This document shows positions 44,997 to 54,111 of a DNA stretch of 64,000 nucleotides, piece by piece. Where the stretch lies: assembly GCF_019431355.1 (NCBI RefSeq), contig NZ_CP080269.1:124001-188000 (forward strand), in the 5' to 3' direction. The notes under the pieces are model-generated. The model searched no databases, was not told the DNA's origin, and worked only from the letters and a program-made list of their open reading frames with translations. Made by a program: the position numbers and the translations under genes. This stretch comes from Paenibacillus sp. R14(2021). GTDB lineage: Bacteria; Bacillota; Bacilli; Paenibacillales; Paenibacillaceae. Each line of letters opens with the position of its first letter. Within the stretch, counting starts at the first letter, position 1.

Positions 44997-45461
44997 TCAG
45001 AGAAACCGATTGCCGATAAAGGTAAACAGCTTCAGCAGAATTGCGGTAATGCCTGCTGCCATTAAAGGCCCTACGGGAATGCCGCGTAGAAACACGATGC
45101 CGATGATTGAGCCTAAGACAAGGCCGACGATGAGCTGAGGATCGAACTTCAGCATTTCGAGCCCTTTGCCGTTGACGTAAGTGGCGATCGCTCCACCGCT
45201 CAAGGCTAGAATACCCGGCCATGAAGTGACGACGCCGATCATATCCTTGGAGCCGATACGCTCTGACGCAAACGGGACGAGCACGCTGAATGTCAGGAAG
45301 AGCAGCCCAAGCTCAAGTCCTCTGCGCTCGATAGAGGGCAAGAAACGCTCCAAATGCACCAGCTTTACGATCAACAGCACGCAGGCCGCCGTGGAAATAA
45401 TCGGCGAACGGCCGATGAGACCGATAATGATCAGAATGACTAGAATAACTTCGCCGTTCAT
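44997..45461 (-). CDS. ytwI: DUF441 / UPF0756 membrane protein (YtwI-like)
   Basis: A 154-aa protein with four or five helices and glycine-rich segments ([56 protein letters not shown]), the pattern of the UPF0756 family. Function unknown. ATG 45461 has GAAGGAG ten bases upstream; the longer frame is not needed. Confidence 0.9.
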   Translation of the reverse strand: MNGEVILVILIIIGLIGRSPIISTAACVLLIVKLVHLERFLPSIERRGLELGLLFLTFSVLVPFASERIGSKDMIGVVTSWPGILALSGGAIATYVNGKGLEMLKFDPQLIVGLVLGSIIGIVFLRGIPVGPLMAAGITAILLKLFTFIGNRFL

Positions 45462-45553
45462 GCTTGTTGACTCCTTCAAAACGTTGTCACCGCCTCCACA
45501 TTGATTGCCGGAGCGTCCATACTCCATTGTATGGAACAAGCCTTCCCGTTATG

Positions 45554-46264
45554 TCACTTCTCGACGAGCATATCTCCTTGAATCCGAGGGACGACTCGGC
45601 TGATGTTAACCTGGCTGCAGTACTCGACATCTCGTCCGCTGCCGTTCTTGACCAGCTTCCGTCCAGTCGTGCTGGCAAGCAGCAGCTCATGCAAGCGGCT
45701 GCTGCTGTTCTTGTACAGTCCCAGCATGGCAGTGCCGAGGTCGTTCATCTCGCTCCCGGATGCGCTGATTGCCTGAAGCTCGTGGATAATCATGCCGGCG
45801 CAGAGGCCGTCCTCCAGCGCGAATTCATTGTGGCTGCCCGCGCAGAGCAGAACGAGGTCGCGGCGCAGCTGGGCTGCGGCCTGGGCGCACGCGGCGGCAT
45901 TGGTAAGCGATCCGGCCAGTACGTAATCCGCGCGCATCGCTTTATGCAGCGCCCGGGTCCCATTCGTCGTCGTAAGGACGACGCGGCGTCCGCGCACGAG
46001 GTCATTCGTGAACTCTTCAGGCGAATTGCCCAGATCGAATCCGGGGATCTTCCGGCAAAACCGTTCGCCGGCCAGCAAATGGCCGCTGCACTGCATCGCT
46101 CTTGCCTCCAGCACGGTTTCGACAGGGTAAATCCCGGAGGCTCCGGCTTCCAACGCAGCGACAATTGTGCTCGTGGCGCGAAGCACATCGATTGCGATAA
46201 CGGTTCGATGAGCGAACCGGTCGGCTTGTGCCTCATTTACGTTGGAAATCACTTCGATTTGCAT
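45554..46264 (-). CDS. comB: 2-phosphosulfolactate phosphatase
   Basis: A 236-aa member of the ComB family (YitC in B. subtilis). Characteristic stretches are VIAIDVLRATSTIVAALEAG, RVVLTTTNGTRAL and HNEFALEDGLCAG. It would remove phosphate from phosphosulfolactate to give sulfolactate, which Bacillus spores accumulate. Its partner ComA lies just upstream on the same strand. The ribosome binding site is AAGGAAGG. The rest of a coenzyme M pathway is not seen. Confidence 0.92.
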   Translation of the reverse strand: MQIEVISNVNEAQADRFAHRTVIAIDVLRATSTIVAALEAGASGIYPVETVLEARAMQCSGHLLAGERFCRKIPGFDLGNSPEEFTNDLVRGRRVVLTTTNGTRALHKAMRADYVLAGSLTNAAACAQAAAQLRRDLVLLCAGSHNEFALEDGLCAGMIIHELQAISASGSEMNDLGTAMLGLYKNSSSRLHELLLASTTGRKLVKNGSGRDVEYCSQVNISRVVPRIQGDMLVEK

Positions 46265-46318
46265 ACCTCTAACGCTTCCTTCCTTAATACCTGATTTCTA
46301 AGGATCTATGAATTCAAA

Positions 46319-47176
46319 TCAAATCATATAAACGAACGGTTCGATTCTTTCGCCGAAATGGAAGGTATCCGAACGCAGCCCCCGCCGCATTGTTTCAAGC
46401 GACAGCACCTCCGAGGGTTGTATATTACCGAGGTTCGCTTCGGCCCCGAAGGTTTGAAGCATCAGCACCTGTTGCTGCTTGAGCGGCGTCTCCCACATGA
46501 TCCGGCTGATATCGCCAAGCGTATGGCTCACCGCTTCGAGCACGCTATGCGCGCATTCGCCGTTCTGGTCGAACAGTCCGACGCCGACGCCGGATTCTCT
46601 GGCCTCAATCGTGACCATCGCGGCGCCGGCTTTCCAGTCTTCTTCAGCAGTCTGCAGCAGCTCCTTGGCATCGACAAGCGATCCCGTCAGCTTCTTGCCG
46701 TATTCCGTGACGACATGCAGCCCGTTTCGGATGCCCTCTTGAATGAGCTCGGTGCGGAGCTTGCGACTCAGCTCAATCGTGCCGTCCGATACCTCGATGC
46801 CGTTAAAGCCCATGCGGCAAACCGTGCGGAAAAAAGCAGGGATCACATTTTGCTGAACGGCCGTTTCGAGGAGCGTACCTCCAGGCATGACGGTCAGCCC
46901 GCATCGTTTAGCCAGCTCGATTTTGGCCAGCAGCAGGTCTGTCGGATAGAGAGGGGCGGTTCCGAAGCCGAATTTAATACAGTCCATATAGCCTGCTGCG
47001 GTTTCCAACAGGTCGGAGAAGGCGTTGCGTCCGAGCCCTTTATCAATGACCATGGTCTGCCCGCGTACGGCTGTTCCGTGCCCCTTGCGTCCGTCAGACG
47101 AATAGCTCGTTTGGTCGCGCTGTCCGCTCGGGTCTTGCAATACGGCAGGCCAAGCTGCCTGAGAAATTGATCTCAT
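46319..47176 (-). CDS. comA: Phosphosulfolactate synthase
   Basis: A 285-aa TIM-barrel protein of the ComA family (YitD in B. subtilis), which adds sulfite to phosphoenolpyruvate. Family segments: DCIKFGFGTAPLYP, KIELAKRCGLTVMPGGTLLE, GFNGIEVSDGTIELS and MVTIEARESGVG. It has a 30-residue N-terminal extension rich in polar residues before the barrel. ATG 47176 has GAGGAGA upstream. With comB it forms a two-gene unit for sulfolactate, probably active in sporulation. Confidence 0.92.
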   Translation of the reverse strand: MRSISQAAWPAVLQDPSGQRDQTSYSSDGRKGHGTAVRGQTMVIDKGLGRNAFSDLLETAAGYMDCIKFGFGTAPLYPTDLLLAKIELAKRCGLTVMPGGTLLETAVQQNVIPAFFRTVCRMGFNGIEVSDGTIELSRKLRTELIQEGIRNGLHVVTEYGKKLTGSLVDAKELLQTAEEDWKAGAAMVTIEARESGVGVGLFDQNGECAHSVLEAVSHTLGDISRIMWETPLKQQQVLMLQTFGAEANLGNIQPSEVLSLETMRRGLRSDTFHFGERIEPFVYMI

Positions 47177-47379
47177 GATATCTCCTCGCATTCCTTTTCG
47201 TTTCCGCGTTTCCACAGCAATATATGCAGAGTGCCCAAAGACGGTGCGACAAGTGTCAGGCATATGCCCATATTGTGAGAATGAAAGATAGACAGGCCCG
47301 CATAGGCTGTAATAGAGCCGTTTCGCTAGCGATAGAAGCCTGCTGCGTGATTAAATGACGGAAAGTGAGGGAGAGGGAT

Positions 47380-47646
47380 ATGTTTAACAAAATCGTGCTT
47401 AGCATGGCGACGCTGCGTATGTTCTCAGGCACGCTCGAGATCATGGCCGCGCTTCTCATGCTGAGACTCAATCAAATCGATAAGGCGATTATCGTCAACT
47501 CGTCGCTGGCACTGGTTGGGCCGCTTGTGCTGATTTCGACGACGACTATCGGGCTTGCAGGGCTGTCGGATAAATTATCTTACGGCAAAATGCTCTGGAT
47601 TGTCGGAGGCGTAGCCTGCATTTTGGTAGGCGCGCTGAAGAAGTAG
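47380..47646 (+). CDS. yqhV: YqhV family small membrane protein
   Basis: An 88-aa protein with three helices (LRMFSGTLEIMAALLMLRL, LALVGPLVLISTTTIGLAGL, LWIVGGVACILVGAL). It lies directly before spoIIIAA as in B. subtilis, and its size agrees. Function unknown, probably sporulation-linked by position. ATG 47380 has GAGGGAGAGGG upstream; a GTG at 47365 lies inside that site. Confidence 0.88.
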   Translation: MFNKIVLSMATLRMFSGTLEIMAALLMLRLNQIDKAIIVNSSLALVGPLVLISTTTIGLAGLSDKLSYGKMLWIVGGVACILVGALKK

Positions 47647-47651
47647 AGTGG

Positions 47652-47680
47652 GCATAACGCGCCGCTTGTCCGCATACAAT
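47652..47680 (+). promoter_or_regulatory. Sigma-E promoter of the spoIIIA operon
   Basis: GCATAAC (47652-47658), 14 bp, then CATACAAT (47673-47680). This fits the sigma-E consensus (xxATAxx, 14, CATACAxT) and lies 85 bp before spoIIIAA. In B. subtilis this operon is sigma-E dependent. Confidence 0.7.
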
Positions 47681-47764
47681 GGGAAACAAAGAAGGACATG
47701 CCTATCAATCTAGCAAGCTGTCGTGCAGATGACGGCGAACGAAGAAAGCGGGAGGGATTGCCGG

Positions 47765-48775
47765 ATGCTTAAACGAGTGCTGCATTTGCTGCCGTCCGAA
47801 CTGGCGGATTTGCTTAGCAGGGTCCCGGAGCGAATAAAGGATGACCTCGAGGAGATTCGCATCCGGGAAGGCCGCCCGCTGGAGATCAGCACGGCGCATG
47901 GGTTTTCGTTTCTGTCACCGTCCGGCATTCTGCTGGAGCATCCTGATGAAGCGTACAAGCCGTCTTCGGAAGTTTGCCGCAAAATGCTGGAACGAATCTC
48001 GAACCACTCGTTGTATGCCATGGAGGAAGAGCTGCGCCGGGGCTACATCACGGTCGCCGGCGGACATCGCATCGGACTGGCCGGCCGCACGGTGCTGGAA
48101 GGGGGCCATGTCCGCGGTATCCGAGATATTGCTGCGTTCAATGTTCGAATCGCACGAGAGGTCATCGGTGCGGCGTCGGGGCTGCTGCCGAAGCTGCTCG
48201 ACCCCAAGCGGAAATCTGTTCACTCTACGCTCGTAATCGCCCCGCCGCAGCAGGGGAAGACAACCCTTGTGCGGGATCTGGCAAGGGCGGTCAGCAGCGG
48301 CGCCTGGGGAATGAATGCAGCGGCGAATTGGCCTGGGCGCAAAGTCGGCATTATAGACGAGCGTTCAGAGATCGCCGCTTGCGTACGGGGTGTCCCGACG
48401 TTCAATGTAGGGCCGCGCACCGATGTGCTCGATGCCTGTCCCAAAGCGGAAGGGATGATGATGATGCTTCGTTCCATGTCGCCGGACGTGATGATCGTCG
48501 ATGAGATCGGCCGCGAAGAGGATGCAGCGGCAATTCTGGATGCCAGCCACGCCGGCGTTGCGGTAATCGCGACCGCGCATGCCAAGGATGCCGCCGATGC
48601 CCGCGCCCGCCCTGTGCTCGGCCGTCTGCTGGAGGCAGGGGCCTTCCATTTGTGCGTGGAGCTCCAGCGCAGCGGGTCCGGCTTCATCAGCCGCGTTCTG
48701 CCGGCAGCATCGGCGTTCCGGGCACCGGCGGCAAGGGAACCGACAACGGTCATAGGAGGCGAAGGTGTTGGTTAA
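47765..48775 (+). CDS. spoIIIAA: Stage III sporulation protein AA (ATPase)
   Basis: A 336-aa ATPase of the SpoIIIA-SpoIIQ feeding channel, related to secretion ATPases. Walker A is APPQQGKTTLVRDLA, Walker B is VMIVDEIGREEDA, and GHRIGLAGR is a family motif. It works in the mother cell and powers the link to the forespore. I chose ATG 47765, where GGGAGGG lies upstream; the longer frame is not needed. It overlaps spoIIIAB by 11 bp. Confidence 0.96.
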   Translation: MLKRVLHLLPSELADLLSRVPERIKDDLEEIRIREGRPLEISTAHGFSFLSPSGILLEHPDEAYKPSSEVCRKMLERISNHSLYAMEEELRRGYITVAGGHRIGLAGRTVLEGGHVRGIRDIAAFNVRIAREVIGAASGLLPKLLDPKRKSVHSTLVIAPPQQGKTTLVRDLARAVSSGAWGMNAAANWPGRKVGIIDERSEIAACVRGVPTFNVGPRTDVLDACPKAEGMMMMLRSMSPDVMIVDEIGREEDAAAILDASHAGVAVIATAHAKDAADARARPVLGRLLEAGAFHLCVELQRSGSGFISRVLPAASAFRAPAAREPTTVIGGEGVG

Positions 48776-49286
48776 ACTCATTGGCGCGGCCCTCATTCTG
48801 TTTGCCGGCACGATGATCGGTCTGCTGCAAGCTTCGCGTTACGCCGCGCGTCCGAACCAAATCAGGCAGCTGATTCACGCGCTTCAGCGGCTGGAAACCG
48901 AAATCGGGTACGGCTACACGCCGCTTCCGGAAGCGATTGCCCGGTGTGCTGCAACGATGCCCGAACCGGCTTCATCGCTGCTGAAGGAAGTCATCCGGCG
49001 GCTCTCCGAATTGAAGGAGCTTACCTTCCGCGAGAGCTGGGAGGCCGCGGTGCTAAGCATTTGGCCGCATACGGCAATGCGGCAGCCGGAACAGGCTGCG
49101 CTAGTTCGTCTGGGGACGAATCTTGGTATCAGCGACCGCGAGGACCAGATGAAACATCTGAAGCTTGCGATGCAGCAGCTGCATTTGGAAGAAGACGCGG
49201 CACGGCATGATGGCGTGCGGTATGTGAAGATGTGGAGGAGCTTAGGTGTTCTCACAGCTGCGCTGGTCGTCATTTTGATTCTTTAG
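48765..49286 (+). CDS. spoIIIAB: Stage III sporulation protein AB
   Basis: A 173-aa protein with an N-terminal helix (LIGAALILFAGTMIGLL), a long helical cytoplasmic-type domain and a C-terminal helix (LGVLTAALVVILIL), as in GspF-like channel parts. GTG 48765 follows TAGGAGGCGAAG and overlaps the spoIIIAA end, so translation is coupled. Confidence 0.94.
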   Translation: MLVKLIGAALILFAGTMIGLLQASRYAARPNQIRQLIHALQRLETEIGYGYTPLPEAIARCAATMPEPASSLLKEVIRRLSELKELTFRESWEAAVLSIWPHTAMRQPEQAALVRLGTNLGISDREDQMKHLKLAMQQLHLEEDAARHDGVRYVKMWRSLGVLTAALVVILIL

Positions 49287-49301
49287 CGGGGTGCCGGAAG
49301 C

Positions 49302-49505
49302 ATGAATATTGATGTCAGCGCCATCTTTCAAATCGCCGGAATCGGCATTATTACGGCCATGATTCATACCGTTTTGAAGCAAATGGGCAAAGAAGATATG
49401 GCGCACTGGGTAACGTTAATCGGGTTTGTCGTCGTCTTGTTCATGGTCGTCCGGCTCTTGAACGATTTGTTTCAAGAAATCAAAACGATCTTCTTGTTTC
49501 AATGA
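49302..49505 (+). CDS. spoIIIAC: Stage III sporulation protein AC
   Basis: A 67-aa protein of two helices (IAGIGIITAMIHTVLKQMG and WVTLIGFVVVLFMVVRLL). A membrane part of the mother-cell-to-forespore channel. ATG 49302; a CGGGGTGCCGGAAG site is upstream. Confidence 0.94.
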   Translation: MNIDVSAIFQIAGIGIITAMIHTVLKQMGKEDMAHWVTLIGFVVVLFMVVRLLNDLFQEIKTIFLFQ

Positions 49506-49546
49506 TGGCGACGGCTGCGATTCGCCGCAGGGCAGGTGAGTAGAAG

Positions 49547-49942
49547 TTGGAAATCATTCAAATCGTCGGGCTTGGCCTTATTGCGACTGTGCTGGTGCTC
49601 GTTGTTCGTGAACAGAAACCGATGTTCGGGTTTCTGCTAGCGGCCTTTACGGGACTCTTCATTTTCTTGTTCGTCATTGGCAAAATCGAAACGGTCATCG
49701 GTGTACTGGAGCAGCTCGCCGACAAATCGGGCATCCCGTCGATTTACTTGAAGACGATACTGAAAATCATCGGAATCGCCTACATCGCGGAGTTCGGCTC
49801 GCAGATCGTACGGGATGCAGGGCAGGAAAGCATAGCGTCCAAGATCGAGTTTGCCGGTAAAATACTGATTCTAATGCTGGCCGTGCCCATCATCAGCGTC
49901 ATCGTCGAAACCGTATTAGGTTTACTGCCAATAGGGAGTTGA
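49547..49942 (+). CDS. spoIIIAD: Stage III sporulation protein AD
   Basis: A 131-aa membrane protein with four helices and the central KSGIPSIYLKTILKIIGIAY segment of the family. The start is TTG 49547 with AGGTGAG upstream. Channel component; next gene starts 6 bases after its stop. Confidence 0.94.
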   Translation: MEIIQIVGLGLIATVLVLVVREQKPMFGFLLAAFTGLFIFLFVIGKIETVIGVLEQLADKSGIPSIYLKTILKIIGIAYIAEFGSQIVRDAGQESIASKIEFAGKILILMLAVPIISVIVETVLGLLPIGS

Positions 49943-49948
49943 AGCAGC

Positions 49949-51214
49949 ATGCGTCAGCGCTTCGTTCGTTTCATGGTCCTGCAGGCTGTGCTTCTGTGGG
50001 GACTGCTGCTGATTATGCCAGTCATGGCTATGGCCGATCCGGCTGATGGAATTTCCCAGGAAGCCGCCCACACGGCGGATGAGCCTGCTTCTGTCTCGGG
50101 CGGCGGAAATGCCGATGCCGTGAACAAGCAAATCACGAACGAGCAGCTGCAGGGCATCGACACGCAGAATGTCGAGAATTACTGGAACAAGCTGATGAAG
50201 GATTACGGCGGGTTCTTCCCCGACCGCGACGTACCGAGCTTCGCGGAGATGATTATGCCCGGCGGGAAAGGGCTGAAGCTGACCACGGTGCTCGCAGGCC
50301 TGCTTCGCTACGTATTGCATGAAATTTTGTATAACGGCAAGCTGCTCGTTACGATCGTCATCCTCACGGTATTCAGCATGATGCTGGAAACGATGCAGAC
50401 GGCTTTCGAGCGAAATGCCGTCAGCAAAGTGGCGTACAGTATCACCTACATGGTGATGATCGTGCTTGCGGTCAACAGCTTCAACGTTGCGATCGGCTAC
50501 GCCAAGGATGCCATCACGGGGATGATTCAGTTCATGATGGCGATGGTGCCGCTCCTGCTGACGCTGCTGGCTACTATGGGAAGCGTGGTGACGGTAACGG
50601 TGCTGCATCCGCTCATTGTGTTCATGATTCATGCCGTCGGCACGGTCATCTACACGCTGGTGTTTCCGCTGCTGTTCTTCTCGGCCGTGCTGCATATCGC
50701 CAGCTCCATATCGGACAGGTTCAAGGTCACGCAGCTGGCCAATGTGCTTCGCAGCTTCAGCGTCGGAGTAATGGGCGTCATGCTTACCGTATTCCTTGGC
50801 GTCATTTCGGTGCAGGGCGCAACGGGTTCCGTAACGGACGGCGTAACGATGCGGACAGCTAAGTTTGTGACAGGCAACTTCGTGCCGGTTATCGGACGAA
50901 CCTTCTCCGATGCGGCGGATACGGTCATCTCGGCGTCCATGCTGGTGAAGAACGCAATCGGGCTTGCGGGCGTAGTGATCATATTGTTCCTCTGCGCATT
51001 CCCGGCGGTCAAGATCCTCACGCTGGCGCTGATCTACAACGTATCTGCGGCAATCATGCAGCCGCTCGGGGACAGCCCCATCGTGAACTGCCTGCAAACG
51101 ATCGGCAAGACGCTAATTTATGTGTTCGCCGCTCTTGCCGCTGTTGGCCTCATGTTCTTCCTGGCGATCACGATCATTCTAACGGCGGGCAATGCAGCGA
51201 TCATGATCAAGTAG
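49949..51214 (+). CDS. spoIIIAE: Stage III sporulation protein AE
   Basis: A 421-aa protein with a signal peptide (LLWGLLLIMPVMAMA), a soluble stretch of about 100 residues (Gly/Ala/Asn-rich, then NYWNKLMKDYGGFFPDR) and about eight helices (LLVTIVILTVFSMMLETM onward). The largest membrane part of the SpoIIIA channel. GGGAG lies upstream of the ATG. Confidence 0.95.
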   Translation: MRQRFVRFMVLQAVLLWGLLLIMPVMAMADPADGISQEAAHTADEPASVSGGGNADAVNKQITNEQLQGIDTQNVENYWNKLMKDYGGFFPDRDVPSFAEMIMPGGKGLKLTTVLAGLLRYVLHEILYNGKLLVTIVILTVFSMMLETMQTAFERNAVSKVAYSITYMVMIVLAVNSFNVAIGYAKDAITGMIQFMMAMVPLLLTLLATMGSVVTVTVLHPLIVFMIHAVGTVIYTLVFPLLFFSAVLHIASSISDRFKVTQLANVLRSFSVGVMGVMLTVFLGVISVQGATGSVTDGVTMRTAKFVTGNFVPVIGRTFSDAADTVISASMLVKNAIGLAGVVIILFLCAFPAVKILTLALIYNVSAAIMQPLGDSPIVNCLQTIGKTLIYVFAALAAVGLMFFLAITIILTAGNAAIMIK

Positions 51215-51235
51215 CGAAAAACCGGAGGCGATAGC

Positions 51236-51943
51236 ATGCTGACTTGGCTTGCGGTATGGCTTCAGCAGATCATAGCAGTCGTGCTGCTGGCAGGCTTCAT
51301 CGACTTGCTGCTGCCGAACAAATCCATGCAGCGCTATGTTAGGCTTGTCGCCGGCTTGATCATCTTGCTGACGATTCTTACGCCGATCATCCGCTTGCTT
51401 CAGGGCGATTTCAGCGCAAGGCTGGACGAGGAAGTCGAACATTGGATTCAAGCCGAATCGGCTAAAGAGTACCACATGCCAAGCCTGCAGGATATCCAAG
51501 ACGGCGCTAAGGCGCTGCAGAAGAAGCAGGCGGCCTCGGCTTCCGAGCTGGCTGCGCAGAAGCTGGCCGGCGATATGAAGGCAGGCATCGAGCAGCGGAC
51601 GGGGCTCCGGGTAGCGTCGGTATCGGTAAGGCTGGTGAGCGATTCGTCCGGACAACCTTCGCAGCTTAGCGGCGTCATCGTTACGTTAGCGGCTAACAAG
51701 GATGAGGAATCCGCTGGACAATCGCAAGAAGGAGCAACGGCGGAGTCGGTAGCGGATGTTGAAGCTGTGACTGTGACCGTGGAGCCCGTGCAAGCCCCGG
51801 CATCGCATAAAGAGGCAGAGGCTCGGCCGGTTGCAGGCGCCGCTGCTAATGCGGTACTGGATGTTCTGAAGGAAGGCTGGTCCGTCAATCCGGCAATCGT
51901 TGACATACAGGAACAGGCGGGGGATTCGGCTGCCGCTCAATAG
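51236..51943 (+). CDS. spoIIIAF: Stage III sporulation protein AF
   Basis: A 235-aa protein with two N-terminal helices (QQIIAVVLLAGFIDLLLP and VAGLIILLTILTPIIRLL) and a soluble domain with a low-complexity Ala/Glu/Val-rich section (about residues 155-205) that is longer than I expect for the family. Forms a ring-like part of the channel. CGGAGGCG precedes the ATG. Confidence 0.92.
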   Translation: MLTWLAVWLQQIIAVVLLAGFIDLLLPNKSMQRYVRLVAGLIILLTILTPIIRLLQGDFSARLDEEVEHWIQAESAKEYHMPSLQDIQDGAKALQKKQAASASELAAQKLAGDMKAGIEQRTGLRVASVSVRLVSDSSGQPSQLSGVIVTLAANKDEESAGQSQEGATAESVADVEAVTVTVEPVQAPASHKEAEARPVAGAAANAVLDVLKEGWSVNPAIVDIQEQAGDSAAAQ

Positions 51944-51961
51944 GGAAAGGGGAGAACGGCG

Positions 51962-52600
51962 TTGGCCAAATGGCTGGATGGGCTGGAGTCGACCGTCGGC
52001 AAGGGGCAGGGGGGGCCGAAACGGATCAGGACGCTCCGCTGGCTGCTCATCATCGGCGGAATCGGAGCGGTGCTCATGCTGATGAATTCATTTCTCACAT
52101 ACCAGAAGGTACCGTCCGATCAGCAGCAGACATCGCAGAACGAGCCTCCCAGCGCGCCGGCGCTCTTAGGCAAGGACAACGCGGACACCTCTTCCTTTGA
52201 CGCGATCGAGCAGCCGCTGGAAGCAAGGCTGAAAGAGATTTTAGAGAAAATCGTTGGCGTCGGAGCAGTCGACGTGTTGGTGACGGTTGACTCGACGGAA
52301 GAGGTCACCGTTCAGATCGACGAGAACGAATCGCAGCAGATCACGAACGAAACCGATAAGAACGGCGGTAAGCGAAGCATCACTTCGATCACGAAAGGCG
52401 GCAAAGTGGTGCTCTACGATACGGGCGGATCAAGCTCGCCCATCATTACGAAGCGTATACAGCCCCGAATACGGGGCGTGCTCATCGTTGCGAAGGGTGC
52501 CGAGAACGGCACGGTCAGACGGCTTATCACTGACGCCGTCGAGAAAGGGCTCAACGTTGCAGTCAATCGAATTTCGGTTGTGCCGCACAAGTATCAATAA
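51962..52600 (+). CDS. spoIIIAG: Stage III sporulation protein AG
   Basis: A 212-aa single-pass protein: short basic head, one helix (LRWLLIIGGIGAVLMLMNSF), a polar linker, and a ring-building domain (LKEILEKIVGVGAVDVLVTV and IRGVLIVAKGAENGTVRRLI) like that of secretion-ring proteins. It builds the large ring in the intermembrane space. TTG 51962 follows AAGGGGAG. Confidence 0.94.
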   Translation: MAKWLDGLESTVGKGQGGPKRIRTLRWLLIIGGIGAVLMLMNSFLTYQKVPSDQQQTSQNEPPSAPALLGKDNADTSSFDAIEQPLEARLKEILEKIVGVGAVDVLVTVDSTEEVTVQIDENESQQITNETDKNGGKRSITSITKGGKVVLYDTGGSSSPIITKRIQPRIRGVLIVAKGAENGTVRRLITDAVEKGLNVAVNRISVVPHKYQ

Positions 52601-52636
52601 ATCCATTTGGACAACGAAAAGGGAGGCTGTTTATTC

Positions 52637-53347
52637 ATGAACAACAAACGGCAAACGATTTGGCTCGTATCCATGCTAAGCCTGATGGTCATTTTATCGG
52701 CATACTACCTGTTTACCGAAGACGTCAGTACGACGAACGATATCGTCACGACGGACGGCACGAAGCAGTCGGGCGCGAAGGGTGATGCGACGGAAGCATC
52801 GGGCAATGCATCCGGCAATAATGCCATCATCGTGGACGAGGTCACGAAGGATGGCGGCGGCGACGCTGCGCAAACGGAGGACGGAGCGGGTAATAAAGAC
52901 AGTGCGGATACGACGAAGGACGCGGCCGATACGACGGCAGCAACGGATAAAACCGATCAAGAAGTGCTCGATCAGCTGGATGCCGCGGGTGGAATAAGCG
53001 CAAGCGTGTTCAGCCAGATGCAGGCGAAGCGCGACCAGCAATACTATGAAGAATACGATAAGCTGCTCGGCAAAGTCTCCGATACGAAGCAGTCCGAGAA
53101 GGATGCAGCAGCTTCCATGGACCAGCTGAGCTTGCTCGAAGATAAGAGCGCGAAGATTACGAGCCTCGAGGAAGAGCTGTCCAAGCAGTTCGGCAATGCG
53201 GCTGTCGTGCCGGATGCAGCGAATCATTTCAAAGTCGTTGTGCAAAGCGACAAGCTCGAGCGCAGCCAAGCCGACAGCATTCTCACGATGGCAATGAAGG
53301 AGCTTAACTTGACGCCGGATCAGCTGACGATTCAATTCGTCAAATAA
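52637..53347 (+). CDS. spoIIIAH: Stage III sporulation protein AH
   Basis: A 236-aa single-pass protein. One N-terminal helix (WLVSMLSLMVILSAYYLF) is followed by a long Asp/Thr/Ala-rich linker (about residues 30-115) and a C-terminal YscJ/FliF-like domain ending LTPDQLTIQFVK. In B. subtilis it binds SpoIIQ from the forespore. I chose ATG 52637, after GGGAGG; TTG 52607 is in frame. Last gene of the operon. Confidence 0.94.
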   Translation: MNNKRQTIWLVSMLSLMVILSAYYLFTEDVSTTNDIVTTDGTKQSGAKGDATEASGNASGNNAIIVDEVTKDGGGDAAQTEDGAGNKDSADTTKDAADTTAATDKTDQEVLDQLDAAGGISASVFSQMQAKRDQQYYEEYDKLLGKVSDTKQSEKDAAASMDQLSLLEDKSAKITSLEEELSKQFGNAAVVPDAANHFKVVVQSDKLERSQADSILTMAMKELNLTPDQLTIQFVK

Positions 53348-53357
53348 GCAGACATAG

Positions 53358-53397
53358 AGCCTCGGACGCCGGATTTCCGGCAGTCTGGGGCTTTTTT
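53358..53397 (+). terminator. Terminator of the spoIIIA operon
   Basis: AGCCTCGGA with inner GCCGG/CCGGC pairs to TCTGGGGCT, then six T. Confidence 0.85.
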
Positions 53398-53422
53398 CCA
53401 TTGAGATTACGTAAAAAATGGG

Positions 53423-53451
53423 TTCGTGTTCCGCTCCCTTTATGCTATAAT
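53423..53451 (+). promoter_or_regulatory. Extended -10 promoter of accBC
   Basis: TTCGTG (53423-53428), 17 bp, TATAAT (53446-53451) with TG one base before it. It lies about 120 bp upstream of accB; the leader holds no other gene. Confidence 0.6.
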
Positions 53452-53573
53452 AGATGTGGTATGTGCAGGTTTAGTAATTTGCACCGCTTTCTTATGTGTG
53501 CAAACAGCGCTTACATACGAATGACTTCAAGCGTCCTGCAAGTAAGGATGCAAAAACTTTTAGGAGTGAAACG

Positions 53574-54056
53574 ATGTTTAAGCTGAGCGAGATTAAAGAA
53601 TTGATCAAGCTGGTTGACGGGACTTCGGTCCATGAACTCGAAATTGAAAACGAAGGCGCACGCCTGTTGATCCGCAAGCCCGGTAAAACGGAAGTGGTAA
53701 ATGTACAAGCCGCGCCTATTCCTACATATACGCAGGCTTATCAAGCTCCGGCTGGCGCAATCCAACCGGCCGCTGCTCCTGCCGCCGAGGCTCCGCAGGC
53801 ATCCGCAAGAGACAACTATCATGCTATCGTTTCGCCGATGGTCGGTACATTCTATCGTGCCTCTTCCCCAGACAAGGCGCCGTTTGTGAACGTCGGCGAC
53901 CGGATCAACGATAAGTCTATCGTCTGCATCCTCGAAGCGATGAAGCTCATGAACGAGCTTGAAGCTGAGGTACGCGGGGAGATCGTTGAAATTCTTGTTG
54001 AGAATGGACAACTCGTCGAATACGGACAACCGTTGTTCCTTGTGAAGCCGGAGTAA
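53574..54056 (+). CDS. accB: Biotin carboxyl carrier protein of acetyl-CoA carboxylase
   Basis: A 160-aa carrier. The N-terminal part and an Ala/Pro-rich linker (residues about 45-78) precede the biotinyl domain with EAMKLMNE; the biotinylated lysine is K124. It carries the carboxyl group for fatty acid synthesis. ATG 53574 follows TAGGAGTGAA. accC starts 55 bp further on. Confidence 0.96.
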   Translation: MFKLSEIKELIKLVDGTSVHELEIENEGARLLIRKPGKTEVVNVQAAPIPTYTQAYQAPAGAIQPAAAPAAEAPQASARDNYHAIVSPMVGTFYRASSPDKAPFVNVGDRINDKSIVCILEAMKLMNELEAEVRGEIVEILVENGQLVEYGQPLFLVKPE

Positions 54057-54111
54057 GAGATTCCGAATCGGAAGACACCGGGATCCAATGGACACGAGAG
54101 GAGCGATTACC

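Noticed and set aside
49922-51097. 391-codon antisense frame
   Set aside because: Opposite spoIIIAE; His/Arg/Gln-rich shadow without a start signal.
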